A DNA stretch of 64,000 nucleotides, from positions 1,364,001 through 1,428,000 of the forward strand of contig OY723242.1 in NCBI GenBank assembly GCA_963210315.1. The letters run 5' to 3'. A program made the position numbers and the translations under genes. This DNA is from Rhynchopus euleeides. Its lineage: Eukaryota; Euglenozoa; Diplonemea; Diplonemida; Diplonemidae. This document shows positions 9,753 to 22,224 of this stretch, piece after piece (position 1 is the stretch's first letter; the number at the start of each line of letters is the position of its first letter). The notes beneath the pieces were generated by a model. The model was not told where the DNA came from. It saw only the letters and a program-made list of their open reading frames with translations, and did no database searches.

Positions 9753-12289
9753 TCGACGGGGCGTGGGGTGTATGGGGTGCTGTATCGACGGGGCTGCGCA
9801 GCGGCGTCGGGGGGGGGGAGAGGGGTGCGGGGGGGTGGTGGGGTGGGGGGGGGGGGGGTGGCACAGCGATTCTTGGGCATTAGTTTCCCGCCCCGGCTTT
9901 GTTGCGTAAAAACCCCCTCTCTGTGTTGCATGTGGGTGTATCGAAGCCGGGAGTGGAGCGGGGAGGGGGGGGGGGTGTAGGGGCGGTGTGGGGTTCGTCC
10001 CCGTGGGGGGTGGGTGCCATTCGTCCTCTTTTTGTGTCAAAAGCCTTGTCAAAACTGTGTCAGCTCTGTCTGTCTCCTCCTGTTGAGGCGGCTCACCTCA
10101 CCGCATTGCTGTGCCTCTGACTTCTACTTCCTACCCGCCAAACCCAGCCTCGCCGCACGCTTGCATAGCTTTTCTTTGGGAGTGCAGAGCAACATGTGGG
10201 TCTTCGTGAATGAAAACAGTGCGTTTTGAATGTACTTCATCCTCGTTGTCGGAGAAAGAGAATTACCGGGTGTCCTGTGTTTTGTCCGTGCAAACCTTCT
10301 CGTCGCCTGCGCGTTGGTGGGTGTGGGAGTGGAGGGCGATACAATACTAACTCCCTACTGGGGGCCTTCGCTACCAGGTGTGACTGAGTGAGAACAAGTG
10401 AGCCACGGCCCACTTCCTCTCACCAACTGATAGCGAGGTCCCCCGACTGGCAGATTATATATTTGATCTGAACAATTTCCTGTGAGCATGCGGCGCATTT
10501 ATCCCAAATGCCGAGCCTTGCAGGGAAAATGCCGAGAGGGCGACTATCTCCCCATATTGCACAGTGTTTGACACACATACCGAATGCGCCCCGCTAGATG
10601 AAACCCTTTCATATTTGATTTGCCTTGCTGATTGATTGCGGTCAGTTCCTTCTTTTCTGCAGTATTTCTTTCCTTCCCCTTCCCCTTTGTCCATCCCCCA
10701 TTCAGAGCATTGAAGAAGCTTCACATCACAGAGCATCACAGCCATGGGGCTGTGCGACAATCTCGTCACCGCGGCTCCCTGATTGGGCTCTCTCTCACTG
10801 GCGATTCAAAGTTTGAGGCGATCTTTCCCCATCATCCCTGACTGGTCTTGGCCAATCGGCGGGGTTCTGGCTAAACCCCACGTGGCTGAACCCCGCCGAA
10901 ACACTGACAAGCTTCACCAGAAGACAATCCCAGTTCAAATCAGGCGAAAAATGACCTCAGCGCTTGCAGAGTGGTCTCGCTACCACGCCCTGTCGGCACT
11001 GGGCGACAAGGCCGCCGGTTCTGGGGCGACTTCCATCCCGACTTTCATCCAATCGCTGTGTTGTTTGGCTTGCTAATTTATTTTAGTTATTTATTTTGCA
11101 ATGGAAAAAAGTAGCGCCGTGGCGCCGCTCGGTGTCCCTGCGCACATTGCTCCCGCAGGCACCGTTCGGACAAAACAAACAACGCTGCTCCAAGTCTATT
11201 TTACTTTGTCACAAACAGGGCCTCCTGTTCAGTGTCAGAAAGACAGTGGTGGATCAGCGCTTTTTTTGGGCAACACCATCCTAGCCCCGCAGCAAAGGCT
11301 GCGGTGAGTTGCTTTTTTTTTTGCCCAAACAAGCTTGCTTGTCACAGCGAAAGAGTCAGTGGGAGCGTACCCGCGCGCAGTGTGTTTTGAGTGAGCAACA
11401 CAAAACCACTTTTATCACAGCAACGCCCTTCACAGGGGCCACAACACACTGCCGCTCGTGCGCACAAACAAAAAATACCGCTCGTGCGCTTGCCTGCGGC
11501 CAGGTCGGTCTTGTTGCCAGAGACCGTCCGCTGGTCGCCTCCGTCCGGACTGATTGGTTCCGACCCGACCGGCTAGTGTGTGTTCCCCGACCGCCACCGA
11601 CTTCCCCTCCGGTGTGGGTCACTGTCGACGGCTGCGAGTGACCTGCCTCGCCGAGGGCCTCGCCTGCCCCTCCCTTGGGGGTCGATCAAGGCCAGCTTCG
11701 GCTTGGCTGAGTATGTCGGCGCACCTGTCCCTGCTCTGAGTATGGGAGTGGGAATCAGTGCCCGCCGCCTCCTCCACTGGCGACCCTCCTCCATCATGGA
11801 AGGTCCTACCTGCCCCGATCATCCCCTATCCTGTGCCTTCCCTAAACACCAAGACCCCCGCCGCAAAAAATATCGAGGAGCGGCTGCTCGCCGCGTTGAT
11901 ATCCGTTCCCTCCGGAAGGAACGAAAAGGGCGGGCCGCCGTCATGCCCCTGATACCTCTTCCGGCTGAGGCGGGCGTCAAGGTCGTCGTGCCGTTGGCCT
12001 GCAGCCAGAGAAGGGGTCGTTCCGGCGCGCCCCATCCCCACACTCAGCTCGCAACCCACTCCCCGCCGCACAAGCAGCGGAGGGGTGTCACTCGACAGGA
12101 GGATAACGAAGCCGTGGTGCTTCCCCCCCTTTTCCTGTGTACCAGGCCACTGACAGGCATCCACACCCTTCCTTTGTGCATTGATTCACCTCGGGCAGCT
12201 TGTCTGGTGTGGTGACTATAGAAAGGACAAACGTTACAAAAATGGGCTGGGAAACAGCTTGTGTTCTCACTCCCGACAAACAAACCCTC

Positions 12290-13460
12290 CCGGGCAGTTG
12301 TTGCCCTCCCCACATCTGAGGCTGCTTCCCCTGCCCACGAGGACGCGGACTTTCCCCCCACCCCAGGCAGTCGCTGTCCTCCTCACAGCCGAGGTTTTTT
12401 CCCCAAGATCCCGAGCACGTAGCTTCACCTCCTCCACCCCGGGCAGTCGTTGTCCTCCTCACAGCTCAGGCTGTTCCCCCAAGACCACGAGAAAGTGGCA
12501 CCCCCCTCCCGGGCAGTAGTTGCCTTTCTCTCACAGCTCAGGCTTCCTCCCCACGAGCTCGAGCACATGGCACACCCCCCTCCCCGGGCAGTCGTTGTCC
12601 TCCTCACAGCTGAGGCAGTTCCCCCAAGACAACCACGAAGTGGCTCCATACCCCCTTCCGGGCAGTCGTTGTCCCCTCGAGACCACGAGAAAGTGGCTGC
12701 ACACCCCCCTCCCGGGCAGTAGTTGCCCTCCTCACAGCTGAGGTTTCCTCCCCAAGAACACAATCGCGTGGCTTCATACCCCCCCCCCCACCCCGTTGTC
12801 CTCCCTACAGCTGCGGTTCTACCTCCACGACCACGAGGATGTGGCTCCACACCCCCCTCCCGGGCAGTCGTTGTCCCATCAAGACCACAAGGATGTGGCT
12901 TCACACCCCCCTCCCGGGCAGTAGTTGCCCTCCTCACAGCCGAGGCTGCTTCCCCCAAGACCACCACGAAGTGGCTCCATACCCCCTTCTGGGCAGTCGT
13001 TGTCCCCTCAAGACCACGAAGAAGTGGCATCATATCCCCCTCCCGGGCAGTAGTTGCCCTCCTCACAGCTGAGGTTTCCTCCCCAAGAACACAATCGCGT
13101 GGCTTCATACCCCCCCCCCCCCACCCCGTTGTCCTCCCTACAGCTGCGGTTCTACCTCCACGACCACGAGGATGTGGCTCCACACCCCCCTCCCGGGCAG
13201 TCGTTGTCCCATCAAGACCACAAGGATGTGGCTTCACACCCCCCTCCCGGGCAGTAGTTGCCCTCCTCACAGCCGAGGCTGCTTCCCCCAAGACCACCAC
13301 GAAGTGGCTCCATACCCCCTTCTGGGCAGTCGTTGTCCCCTCAAGACCACGAAGAAGTGGCATCATATCCCCCTCCCGGGCAGTAGTTGCCCTCCTCACA
13401 GCTGAGGCTGCTTCCCCAAGATCACGAGGGAGTGGTTTTCTCACCCCCCTCCCGGGCAGT
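12290..13460. repeat. Minisatellite with GGGCAGTCGTTGTCC units
   Basis: Long (about 76 bp) and short (about 52 bp) units alternate. Each starts near CCCGGGCAGTCGTTGTCC and carries a GACCACGAGGAAGTGGC-like block and a C-rich end. Long units add the small stem-loop CCTCAcagcTGAGG. A higher-order block of about 333 bp is duplicated (compare 12748-13072 with 13081-13405). Frames stay open on both strands because the units lack stops; I do not regard them as genes. A second instance lies at 22225-23395. Confidence 0.8.
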
Positions 13461-13899
13461 CGATGTCCTGTCAACAGATGAGTCTGGTTTTCCCGGAGCC
13501 ACGTGAAGTTGGTTTTTACCCTCTTTCCCGGGAAGAGTTGCAACTGGTGTCAGCGACATCTACCTGGAAGCGCCACGACACAGTCCAGTTCACCCAAGCA
13601 TTACGTTGATTTCCACCAGGCACACCGTCACGTACCCCACCGCTTCCCGGTTCATGCCTTATGACACGTGCGACAGGCTCAGTCACACGGATGCACTTCT
13701 CAACGTCTTCTCGTCTGCGATGTACCACGCTGATATCTACAAGCCGCCTCTAACATCAAGCTCGTCAATGGGCCACTGCGGGCCGCAGTCTCCCAGATTT
13801 CTTCAAATTCTTCGAAAGAGGGGGAGTCGCGCTTCTTCAACTTTGTCGACCCCGAAGGGAGTGCCAAGACGGAGGGGCGTTTCGAGACTAAGCCCGGGC

Positions 13900-15400
13900 T
13901 GAGGCTGTTTCCCCAGGGCCAGAAAGCCGCTTCCCTGGGCCCTCAGCCCGGACAGCCGATGTCCTACCTGGACCAAGGGGCCCTTCCCGACCTTGCAGGT
14001 TCCGCAGGTATTAACACACTCCTAAACCCTGTTATCAACACGAAGCAGGAACGGGTACCCCCTCCCCACACCCGCACAAGAACCCCGGGCAGCAGCTGTC
14101 CTTGACCCAGTCACTCACCCCCAGGACCACGAGGAAATGGTCTTTCCCCCCTCTATATAATCGGGTGGATCCCAGACCCCTTGCTCAACTACAGCCGCGT
14201 CTCGCGGAGGGGACGATTCCATTACCTTAAACCGGCAGCCGATGCCCAGCACAAGAACCCCGGGCCGGAAGAGCCCTCCCTTCCCCCCAGCACAGCCTCA
14301 GTCCCACCCACGCCGCCAGCACGGGGTCCCCCCAGCGGCTTAGCCTGCAAATTGAGGGTCACATCGATCGGTTTTTCCGCACCCCCGAAGCAGGTGGTGC
14401 CCCATCCCTCCCTTACAGCAGCCGAGGCCTTTTCCCGGGGTGCAAGAGCCTCCCCACCTCGGGCAGTTGCGGCTGCCTACAAGTGAGCACGATATCCCAC
14501 GAGCACCAGGAAGAGGCGCACTCTTCTCCCCCGGCAGTCGCTGCCCACTCTACAGGCTGTCTCACAAGGAACACCAGGGAGAGGCCCCCTTCCCCCCCTC
14601 TCCCCCGGGCAGTGGTCGGCCTCCCAGCAGTTGAAGCTGTACCCCCAAACCACGAAGGGGCGGTCCCCCCACACCAATCCGTCCACAGTTCCCCCCAATC
14701 CGCCCACACAGGCAACACCACAGCACCGGCCGAGCATAGCATTGGATCTCAGACACGACCTGCATAACAGGTAAAAGGGGATCCTCCTGGTGATTCTGTC
14801 TGCTCCGATTTCAACGCCCCTCCTATCAGGCGGAACCGAGTCCCCCCACATGGCAGCTGCACTGGCTTCTCGTGGGTCGGTTTCATCACTTTTACCCCGG
14901 CAGCAGAGGCCTATCACAGAGATCTCGGGCCAGAAGAGCCCTCCCTCCCCTCCCGCACAGTCTCAGCCCCACGCAACACCACGGGACCCTCCCAGCAGCT
15001 GAGCCTGCAGATCGAGGATCGCACACATCCCCCCCCCCTCCCTTCCCGAGGCAGGTGGCGTATCTTCCCCTCATCTGAGGCTGTTTCACAGAGGAGCTCA
15101 GAGAAAACCAGTCCCTCCTCTCCGGCAGCCGATGCCATTGCCTCAGCCAGGAGGCCCCCCCCCGCCCGAGACCAGGATGATGAAACCCCCAGCTTCCCAG
15201 ACTTCGCGAGTGATCCCATCACAGCTGAAGCCGTTTCCCCTAGAACTCTTCTTATCTCCCTCAACCAGGCCACCCCCCTCCAGCAGTTCACCACAGGTTT
15301 GCAGGCTCGTCTGCTCAGTTCCCGCTGCACCTCCATCTACATCTCAGCCGCATCTGGGGCCCGACATTCTTCCCCACGCAGATCTTGGCACACCGGGGCC
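13900..15400. repeat. Degenerate relatives of the 12.3-13.5 kb minisatellite
   Basis: Scattered CCCCGGGCAG-, CGGCAGCCGATG- and GACCACGAGG-like pieces recur at irregular spacing, as if an older version of the neighbouring minisatellite had decayed. The same stretch recurs at about 23835-25335. No gene is seen. Confidence 0.45.
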
Positions 15401-16335
15401 TGCCTCTTCCGGCTGAACCGCCACGAGTCTCAGGATGCCTGGCTGCCGTTGCTACGGAGGCCCAAGGCCTCGCCAAGGCAGTCCAGGAGCCCGTCGAGCT
15501 AGGTTCCTCACGCGGCTGAGGCACAAGGGCCGGTCCGGCCTGCCAACCCAGCGCCCTACAGCAGATGACCTATACGCGCAAGGGTTCCAGGGATCCCGTC
15601 GCAGCACTGCACCCCGACGGGCCCAGCAGGACGATTTCACACGGCAGGACTGGGTCCGCTGCAGCGGATCTACAGCAGGGCTTCCGTCAGTGACGCCCTC
15701 GGAGCCGGCGAAGCCCCGACGCAGGTAGCGCTGTACCCGCAGTCCGCCCTCGCCCTGAGGCACGTCGATCTGAAGCTGCTCCACACCTGAAGGATCTCCC
15801 TCCAGTTTTACTCCGGAGAGTCTCCTGGTAGACACGACACGCCGCCCTCAGGACGGCGACCCCCTTTCCAGCGGTGGTGCTGCTCGTATTCTCAAAAAGA
15901 AGAGGATTGCCGAGGGGGTAGGAGGGGTGGGGGGTGGGGGGGCTGGCCTCTCTTCGTTTTGTTTGTGCAGCCTGTCATATTACACTTTTGCCACTTGCCT
16001 TGTTGCTCTTTCCACAGGTCGGTCGCTTCTTTGATACCGCAAAGAAGCCCGTTGGTCACCCGAGCCCGACTGGCACCGCAGGGAGGGGGGTGTGGGGTGC
16101 ATGGGGCGGGTGTGGGGCTTCGGTCCAAAGAGTGCAGATAATCACAACGACCCCCCCCCCCCCTCCCCCTCCCTCCCCCCCTCCTCACTTTCAAGAAACA
16201 AACAGATTGTCTTAACATCACCTCCCTCCTCACAAGGAGTCGGCACAGTGCCGTATGTTTTTGTTGTCCTGTCTGGCCTTTTGCCGATTGCCACCTCCAC
16301 CCCGCCACAGGGCCCACGGCTGCTGGGCGACAGGG

Positions 16336-19314
16336 ATGCCGCCACAACCGTGGCCCCGCTGCATGCTGCTGGGCATCTGCATCGCGCTGCTTGTGCCCTG
16401 CGCGTCCCCCCAGCCCGAGGTGCGTGTGGGTGTGCTCTGGGATTCGCAAGACGCGAGTGAGGTGCAGGACGTGCATGTCGCCGTGCAGGTGGCCATCGAT
16501 ATCTTCACCCGCAGCAGCAACATGTCCTGGCAACCCGTCATGCTCCCCGTGGCTGTTGGGCAGGGGGGGTCGGAGGCGCTGGTTGACGGCGTCTGCGAGT
16601 TGGTGCGGCAGGGGGGCCTGGTGGGGGTGGTGGGGATGCAGACCAGCGACGGGGCGCTCCACGCCTCCTTCCAGGCAGGCCTGCACCACCTCCCTGTCAT
16701 CTCCCCCAGCGCCACGGTGTCGCACCTCGACAAGGACGGGCTGTTCCTCCGCAGGACGGTGCCTGACAACCGCGCTGCCGCACAGTCCATGCCGTCCTTC
16801 CTGAAGGAGATCCCAGCCCTCTCCAAGGCATCGCTTGGGATCGTCTTCTCCAAGGATTACTACGGCACAGACATGGCGTATGAGCTGCGCAACGCGATGA
16901 ACGAGGCGGGGCGCACCGTCGCGACAGTTTTCGAAATACCTTCCCCAGCAAACTACACCGAGGTGTTTGCCCACCTCCGCTCGAAGTACGTCGAGGTGGT
17001 GATCCTCGCCACCTCGCACAGCGTGGGAATGGACCTCCTCCAGGCAGCTGTCAAGGGCACTCCCTCAGCCTTCACCGGAGGGTACGCATGGATCATGATG
17101 GACGCAATGTCCTTCGACGACATCGCCGATAATGACCTGAGGAAGCAGCTCGTCGGGCTTCTGGGAGTGCGGCCTCTCCTCGAGACGAGCCAGAGGTACT
17201 TCGAGCTGGGTGCGGCACGGGGTGGCCACCCTTCCGACTTGATGCGACTCACCTTCGACGCAACGTGGGCTCTCCTGCTTGCCGCAGAGCGGTCGCAGGT
17301 GTGGCAAAACCCACTGGGTCCCAAACAGTGCGAAGAGATCTCCGCAGGCGCCGAGTGGCCGGATGGGCAGAAGATGCTGGATGCTCTCGACGGCATCGAC
17401 GAGGCTGGGGGTGCTGCTGGCACCGTGCAGGTCAAACCCTCAACCCAGAGCGAGAAGTTTGAGCTGGTGAACTACCAGGTGACGCTCGGAGGTGCCACGC
17501 GTTGGGCGAGTGCCGGGGTCTTCTCACCGCCAGCCACTGCGGTCGTTGCACCGGAGGATACCATCTCCTGGCCTGGGCACAGGGCGCCTTCTTCCGAGCA
17601 GCTCCTGCTAGGGCGGCACCTGCGTATTCTGTTCATCATCTTCCCCCCGTTTGTGCAGGCGAGGGACCCTGCTGAGGTGCAGGCGGGTGAGCTTGCTGTG
17701 GAGGGCCTTGTCGTGGATATCATACAGGATCTTTCGGCAAAGCTTGACTTCACCTTTGAGGCGGTGTCGATGAAGGGGAATTGGGCTGGGGGGCTGAAGA
17801 GGGTCGCTGCAGGGGAGTTCGACATGCAGGCGGCAGACACGGGGATCACGGAGGAGCGTGAGAAGTTCGTCGACTTCACCCAACCCTATATGGAGACGAC
17901 AAGCATCCTCGTCGTCTCCAGCGCTGTGTATGAGAGCAACATGTTCCGATTCGCCTCGCCCTTCACCATCGAGCTGTGGATAGTCCTGTTCGGGATTGTC
18001 CTCGCCACCTCTGTCGCACTCTACCTCCTGGAGGACCGCACCACCATCAAACCAGTCGAGGATCGGGGCGGGATGTCGCCCTACGTCGCCCCCTCTGGGA
18101 AGTACTCCTACGAGAACTCCCTGTGGTTTGCCTGCACCGCCTTCCTCAACGTGCAGACCGGGGAGGCGCTGACCCGCACGGGGCGTCTCTTCTCCCTCGG
18201 GTTCTTCTGGCTGTCCGTTGTCACCATCGCGACGTACACAGCAGAGCTTGCTGCCTTTCTCGCGAGGCGCACCCCCGCTTATAAGGTGAACTCCATCGAT
18301 GAGTTCACATCGGGTTCGTTCGGCGCGTCCCAGCTGGGTGTCACACCGGATACTGTCAACGAGAAGTGGCTGAAGGCGCAGACAGGACTCCAAGGAGATT
18401 ACTACACAAGCAATAGTGAGTTTGACCAGACGGAGAAGACAAAGAGCGGGCAACTCACTGCGTCCATCCAGGACAGCACCTGGGCGGAGTGGTACGTCGG
18501 GCGTGCCGACAGCAGCGGCGTGTGCCCCTTCGAGGTGCGGGGGGCCGGGTGGAACCCGCGCGGCGTGGGGCTGGCCCTCCAGAAGAACTCCCCCTACACC
18601 TCGGTGCTCAGCGAGCAGCTGCTGTCCCTCAGGGAGTCGGGGCGCCTCGACGCCCTGAAGAGCAAGTGGTACGCACCCAACTGCACCGCCACCGAGGAGG
18701 CCGACCAGTCCCTCGTCATCGAAGACTTCGGAGGGGCCCTCCTGGTCTACGGGGGCATGGTGGTGGTCGCCGTAGCCGCACGCCTCATCCGCATCTGCAG
18801 GGCACGCCTGTGCCCCCCGCGCCGCCCCCATGCCACCACCGACACATCCTACGCGCCCCTCGGCTCCGACGGTGCCGCCCCTCCTTTTGCCCCTCCTGCC
18901 GCTGCCTCACCCGGCCCCGCCAGCAACCCTTACGATGCATACCCCGCTGGGAAGGGCAGCACCGCTCCTGAGGTGCTCTCCAGTTTGCCGGTCGTCGGGG
19001 TGGCACAGCGGCATGGGAGGGTCCAGCAGCAGCAGCAGGCGCCCTGGCAGTCATCTCCCGATGCACGGAAGGGCGGCGAGGTGCAGGCAAGCGCCCGGTT
19101 GGTGAACGGGGCGGGCGGGGGTGTGGGGGCAGCGCTCCGGAAGGAACGGCCCCTCCCAGACACGGTTGCCTCCCCGCTCCGCCCGCCAGCCGCAGCGGCG
19201 GGCGGCGGCGGCGGCGGCGGCGACAGGCAGCCGTACACCCCTGCGGGATCCGGGATTCACACACTCCCGGCGATGTCAGGGTATCGCGTGACGCAACCTG
19301 GGTACCCCGTGTGA
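16336..19314 (+). CDS. Ionotropic glutamate receptor-like channel, copy 3
   Basis: The 992-residue product appears identical to copy 2 in every part I compared, including the poly-Gln and poly-Gly runs of the tail, although the two genes are separated by 6.6 kb. It has the full iGluR layout: secreted amino-terminal domain, S1 with the conserved Arg, M1, pore loop with Asn, M3 TYTAELAAF, S2 with Asp and paired Cys, M4 and the QPGYPV end. Identity with copies 2 and 4 implies very recent duplication or gene conversion. The start was chosen by the acceptor at 16309-16310; an in-frame ATG at 16255 lies further upstream. Confidence 0.92.
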   Translation: MPPQPWPRCMLLGICIALLVPCASPQPEVRVGVLWDSQDASEVQDVHVAVQVAIDIFTRSSNMSWQPVMLPVAVGQGGSEALVDGVCELVRQGGLVGVVGMQTSDGALHASFQAGLHHLPVISPSATVSHLDKDGLFLRRTVPDNRAAAQSMPSFLKEIPALSKASLGIVFSKDYYGTDMAYELRNAMNEAGRTVATVFEIPSPANYTEVFAHLRSKYVEVVILATSHSVGMDLLQAAVKGTPSAFTGGYAWIMMDAMSFDDIADNDLRKQLVGLLGVRPLLETSQRYFELGAARGGHPSDLMRLTFDATWALLLAAERSQVWQNPLGPKQCEEISAGAEWPDGQKMLDALDGIDEAGGAAGTVQVKPSTQSEKFELVNYQVTLGGATRWASAGVFSPPATAVVAPEDTISWPGHRAPSSEQLLLGRHLRILFIIFPPFVQARDPAEVQAGELAVEGLVVDIIQDLSAKLDFTFEAVSMKGNWAGGLKRVAAGEFDMQAADTGITEEREKFVDFTQPYMETTSILVVSSAVYESNMFRFASPFTIELWIVLFGIVLATSVALYLLEDRTTIKPVEDRGGMSPYVAPSGKYSYENSLWFACTAFLNVQTGEALTRTGRLFSLGFFWLSVVTIATYTAELAAFLARRTPAYKVNSIDEFTSGSFGASQLGVTPDTVNEKWLKAQTGLQGDYYTSNSEFDQTEKTKSGQLTASIQDSTWAEWYVGRADSSGVCPFEVRGAGWNPRGVGLALQKNSPYTSVLSEQLLSLRESGRLDALKSKWYAPNCTATEEADQSLVIEDFGGALLVYGGMVVVAVAARLIRICRARLCPPRRPHATTDTSYAPLGSDGAAPPFAPPAAASPGPASNPYDAYPAGKGSTAPEVLSSLPVVGVAQRHGRVQQQQQAPWQSSPDARKGGEVQASARLVNGAGGGVGAALRKERPLPDTVASPLRPPAAAAGGGGGGGDRQPYTPAGSGIHTLPAMSGYRVTQPGYPV

Positions 19315-20881
19315 TCGACGGGGCGTGGGGTGTATGGGGTGCTGTATCGACGGGGCTGCGCAGCGGCGTCGGGGGGGGGGAGAGGGGTGCGGGGGGGTGG
19401 TGGGGTGGGGGGGGGGGGGTGGCACAGCGATTCTTGGGCATTAGTTTCCCGCCCCGGCTTTGTTGCGTAAAAACCCCCTCTCTGTGTTGCATGTGGGTGT
19501 ATCGAAGCCGGGAGTGGAGCGGGGAGGGGGGGGGGGTGTAGGGGCGGTGTGGGGTTCGTCCCCGTGGGGGGTGGGTGCCATTCGTCCTCTTTTTGTGTCA
19601 AAAGCCTTGTCAAAACTGTGTCAGCTCTGTCTGTCTCCTCCTGTTGAGGCGGCTCACCTCACCGCATTGCTGTGCCTCTGACTTCTACTTCCTACCCGCC
19701 AAACCCAGCCTCGCCGCACGCTTGCATAGCTTTTCTTTGGGAGTGCAGAGCAACATGTGGGTCTTCGTGAATGAAAACAGTGCGTTTTGAATGTACTTCA
19801 TCCTCGTTGTCGGAGAAAGAGAATTACCGGGTGTCCTGTGTTTTGTCCGTGCAAACCTTCTCGTCGCCTGCGCGTTGGTGGGTGTGGGAGTGGAGGGCGA
19901 TACAATACTAACTCCCTACTGGGGGCCTTCGCTACCAGGTGTGACTGAGTGAGAACAAGTGAGCCACGGCCCACTTCCTCTCACCAACTGATAGCGAGGT
20001 CCCCCGACTGGCAGATTATATATTTGATCTGAACAATTTCCTGTGAGCATGCGGCGCATTTATCCCAAATGCCGAGCCTTGCAGGGAAAATGCCGAGAGG
20101 GCGACTATCTCCCCATATTGCACAGTGTTTGACACACATACCGAATGCGCCCCGCTAGATGAAACCCTTTCATATTTGATTTGCCTTGCTGATTGATTGC
20201 GGTCAGTTCCTTCTTTTCTGCAGTATTTCTTTCCTTCCCCTTCCCCTTTGTCCATCCCCCATTCAGAGCATTGAAGAAGCTTCACATCACAGAGCATCAC
20301 AGCCATGGGGCTGTGCGACAATCTCGTCACCGCGGCTCCCTGATTGGGCTCTCTCTCACTGGCGATTCAAAGTTTGAGGCGATCTTTCCCCATCATCCCT
20401 GACTGGTCTTGGCCAATCGGCGGGGTTCTGGCTAAACCCCACGTGGCTGAACCCCGCCGAAACACTGACAAGCTTCACCAGAAGACAATCCCAGTTCAAA
20501 TCAGGCGAAAAATGACCTCAGCGCTTGCAGAGTGGTCTCGCTACCACGCCCTGTCGGCACTGGGCGACAAGGCCGCCGGTTCTGGGGCGACTTCCATCCC
20601 GACTTTCATCCAATCGCTGTGTTGTTTGGCTTGCTAATTTATTTTAGTTATTTATTTTGCAATGTAAAAAAGTAGCGCCGTGGCGCCGCTCGGTGTCCCT
20701 GCGCACATTGCTCCCGCAGGCACCGTTCGGACAAAACAAACAACGCTGCTCCAAGTCTATTTTACTTTGTCACAAACAGGGCCTCCTGTTCAGTGTCAGA
20801 AAGACAGTGGTGGATCAGCGCTTTTTTTGGGCAACACCATCCTAGCCCCGCAGCAAAGGCTGCGGTGAGTTGCTTTTTTTT

Positions 20882-21256
20882 GGTAAAACACACCCCGTGT
20901 GGTAGAGAAAATACGGCAAGAGTCTCGGTGGGTCGGAAGAGCAGATGGTTCCCGCAACAGCTCCCGGGGAGCGGCGGGTATTTCGCATAGGATGCCGGAT
21001 GTGTGAACACGTTTGTGCGGTTTGCCCTGTGTTGTGTGAACATATGTGTATGTGTGTGTGTATGCTCCACCCAACCCGACACATTTTCTGTACTTCAGAC
21101 AGGTAAGGTCACTCGACACGCGGGGGGGGGGGGGTTTTGTGTGTGTTTTTTCTGCCAGCCGACATCACTAGCGCCAGCGAGAAAAAAAAAAGGTGGAAGC
21201 GATCAATGCAAAAATCATCTGAAAGGAAGACTCGAGAGACTGCTGCTGTATTTTTT
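20882..21256 (+). mobile_element. Dispersed 'Y' element, insertion present in only one array unit
   Basis: The matching place in the previous unit (about 11321-11330) is a plain run of ten T's, which gives an empty site. The insert begins GGTAAAACACACCCCGTGTGG, whose CACAC/GTGTG arms can pair, and ends GCTGTATTTTTT. An internal GTGGAAGCGATCAATGC block near 21193 matches the ends of the two related copies at 30.2-35.2 kb. No protein is encoded. The T-run could be the target duplication. Confidence 0.6.
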
Positions 21257-22224
21257 GCCCAAACAAGCTTGCTTGTCACAGCGAAAGAGTCAGTGGGAGC
21301 GTACCCGCGCGCAGTGTGTTTTGAGTGAGCAACACAAAACCACTTTTATCACAGCAACGCCCTTCACAGGGGCCACAACACACTGCCGCTCGTGCGCACA
21401 AACAAAAAATACCGCTCGTGCGCTTGCCTGCGGCCAGGTCGGTCTTGTTGCCAGAGACCGTCCGCTGGTCGCCTCCGTCCGGACTGATTGGTTCCGACCC
21501 GACCGGCTAGTGTGTGTTCCCCGACCGCCACCGACTTCCCCTCCGGTGTGGGTCACTGTCGACGGCTGCGAGTGACCTGCCTCGCCGAGGGCCTCGCCTG
21601 CCCCTCCCTTGGGGGTCGATCAAGGCCAGCTTCGGCTTGGCTGAGTATGTCGGCGCACCTGTCCCTGCTCTGAGTATGGGAGTGGGAATCAGTGCCCGCC
21701 GCCTCCTCCACTGGCGACCCTCCTCCATCATGGAAGGTCCTACCTGCCCCGATCATCCCCTATCCTGTGCCTTCCCTAAACACCAAGACCCCCGCCGCAA
21801 AAAATATCGAGGAGCGGCTGCTCGCCGCGTTGATATCCGTTCCCTCCGGAAGGAACGAAAAGGGCGGGCCGCCGTCATGCCCCTGATACCTCTTCCGGCT
21901 GAGGCGGGCGTCAAGGTCGTCGTGCCGTTGGCCTGCAGCCAGAGAAGGGGTCGTTCCGGCGCGCCCCATCCCCACACTCAGCTCGCAACCCACTCCCCGC
22001 CGCACAAGCAGCGGAGGGGTGTCACTCGACAGGAGGATAACGAAGCCGTGGTGCTTCCCCCCCTTTTCCTGTGTACCAGGCCACTGACAGGCATCCACAC
22101 CCTTCCTTTGTGCATTGATTCACCTCGGGCAGCTTGTCTGGTGTGGTGACTATAGAAAGGACAAACGTTACAAAAATGGGCTGGGAAACAGCTTGTGTTC
22201 TCACTCCCGACAAACAAACCCTCC

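Larger units (their letters stand above)
9753..16335. other. Long spacer between receptor copies 2 and 3
   Basis: About 6.6 kb with no gene I can support. It begins with G-rich homopolymers (9808-9980) and a diverged right-type inverted arm near 10080. It then has AT-richer single-copy-looking DNA (10.2-11.6 kb), C-rich DNA, a minisatellite (12290-13460) and degenerate relatives of that minisatellite to about 15400. From about 15866 the sequence rejoins the spacer found before copy 2 (matching from 6304). The frames of 211-372 residues at 11.6-13.5 kb are translations of repeats. The acceptor for copy 3 is at 16309-16310. Confidence 0.65.

Noticed and set aside
11580..12215. 211-residue frame in the long receptor spacer (also at 21514-22149)
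   Set aside because: No domain; it is present in both units only because the whole spacer is duplicated, and no acceptor-ATG pattern is convincing.
12425..13543. 372-residue minus-strand frame and 252-residue plus-strand frame
   Set aside because: Both are read through the same minisatellite and repeat with its units; no domain and no acceptor-ATG arrangement.
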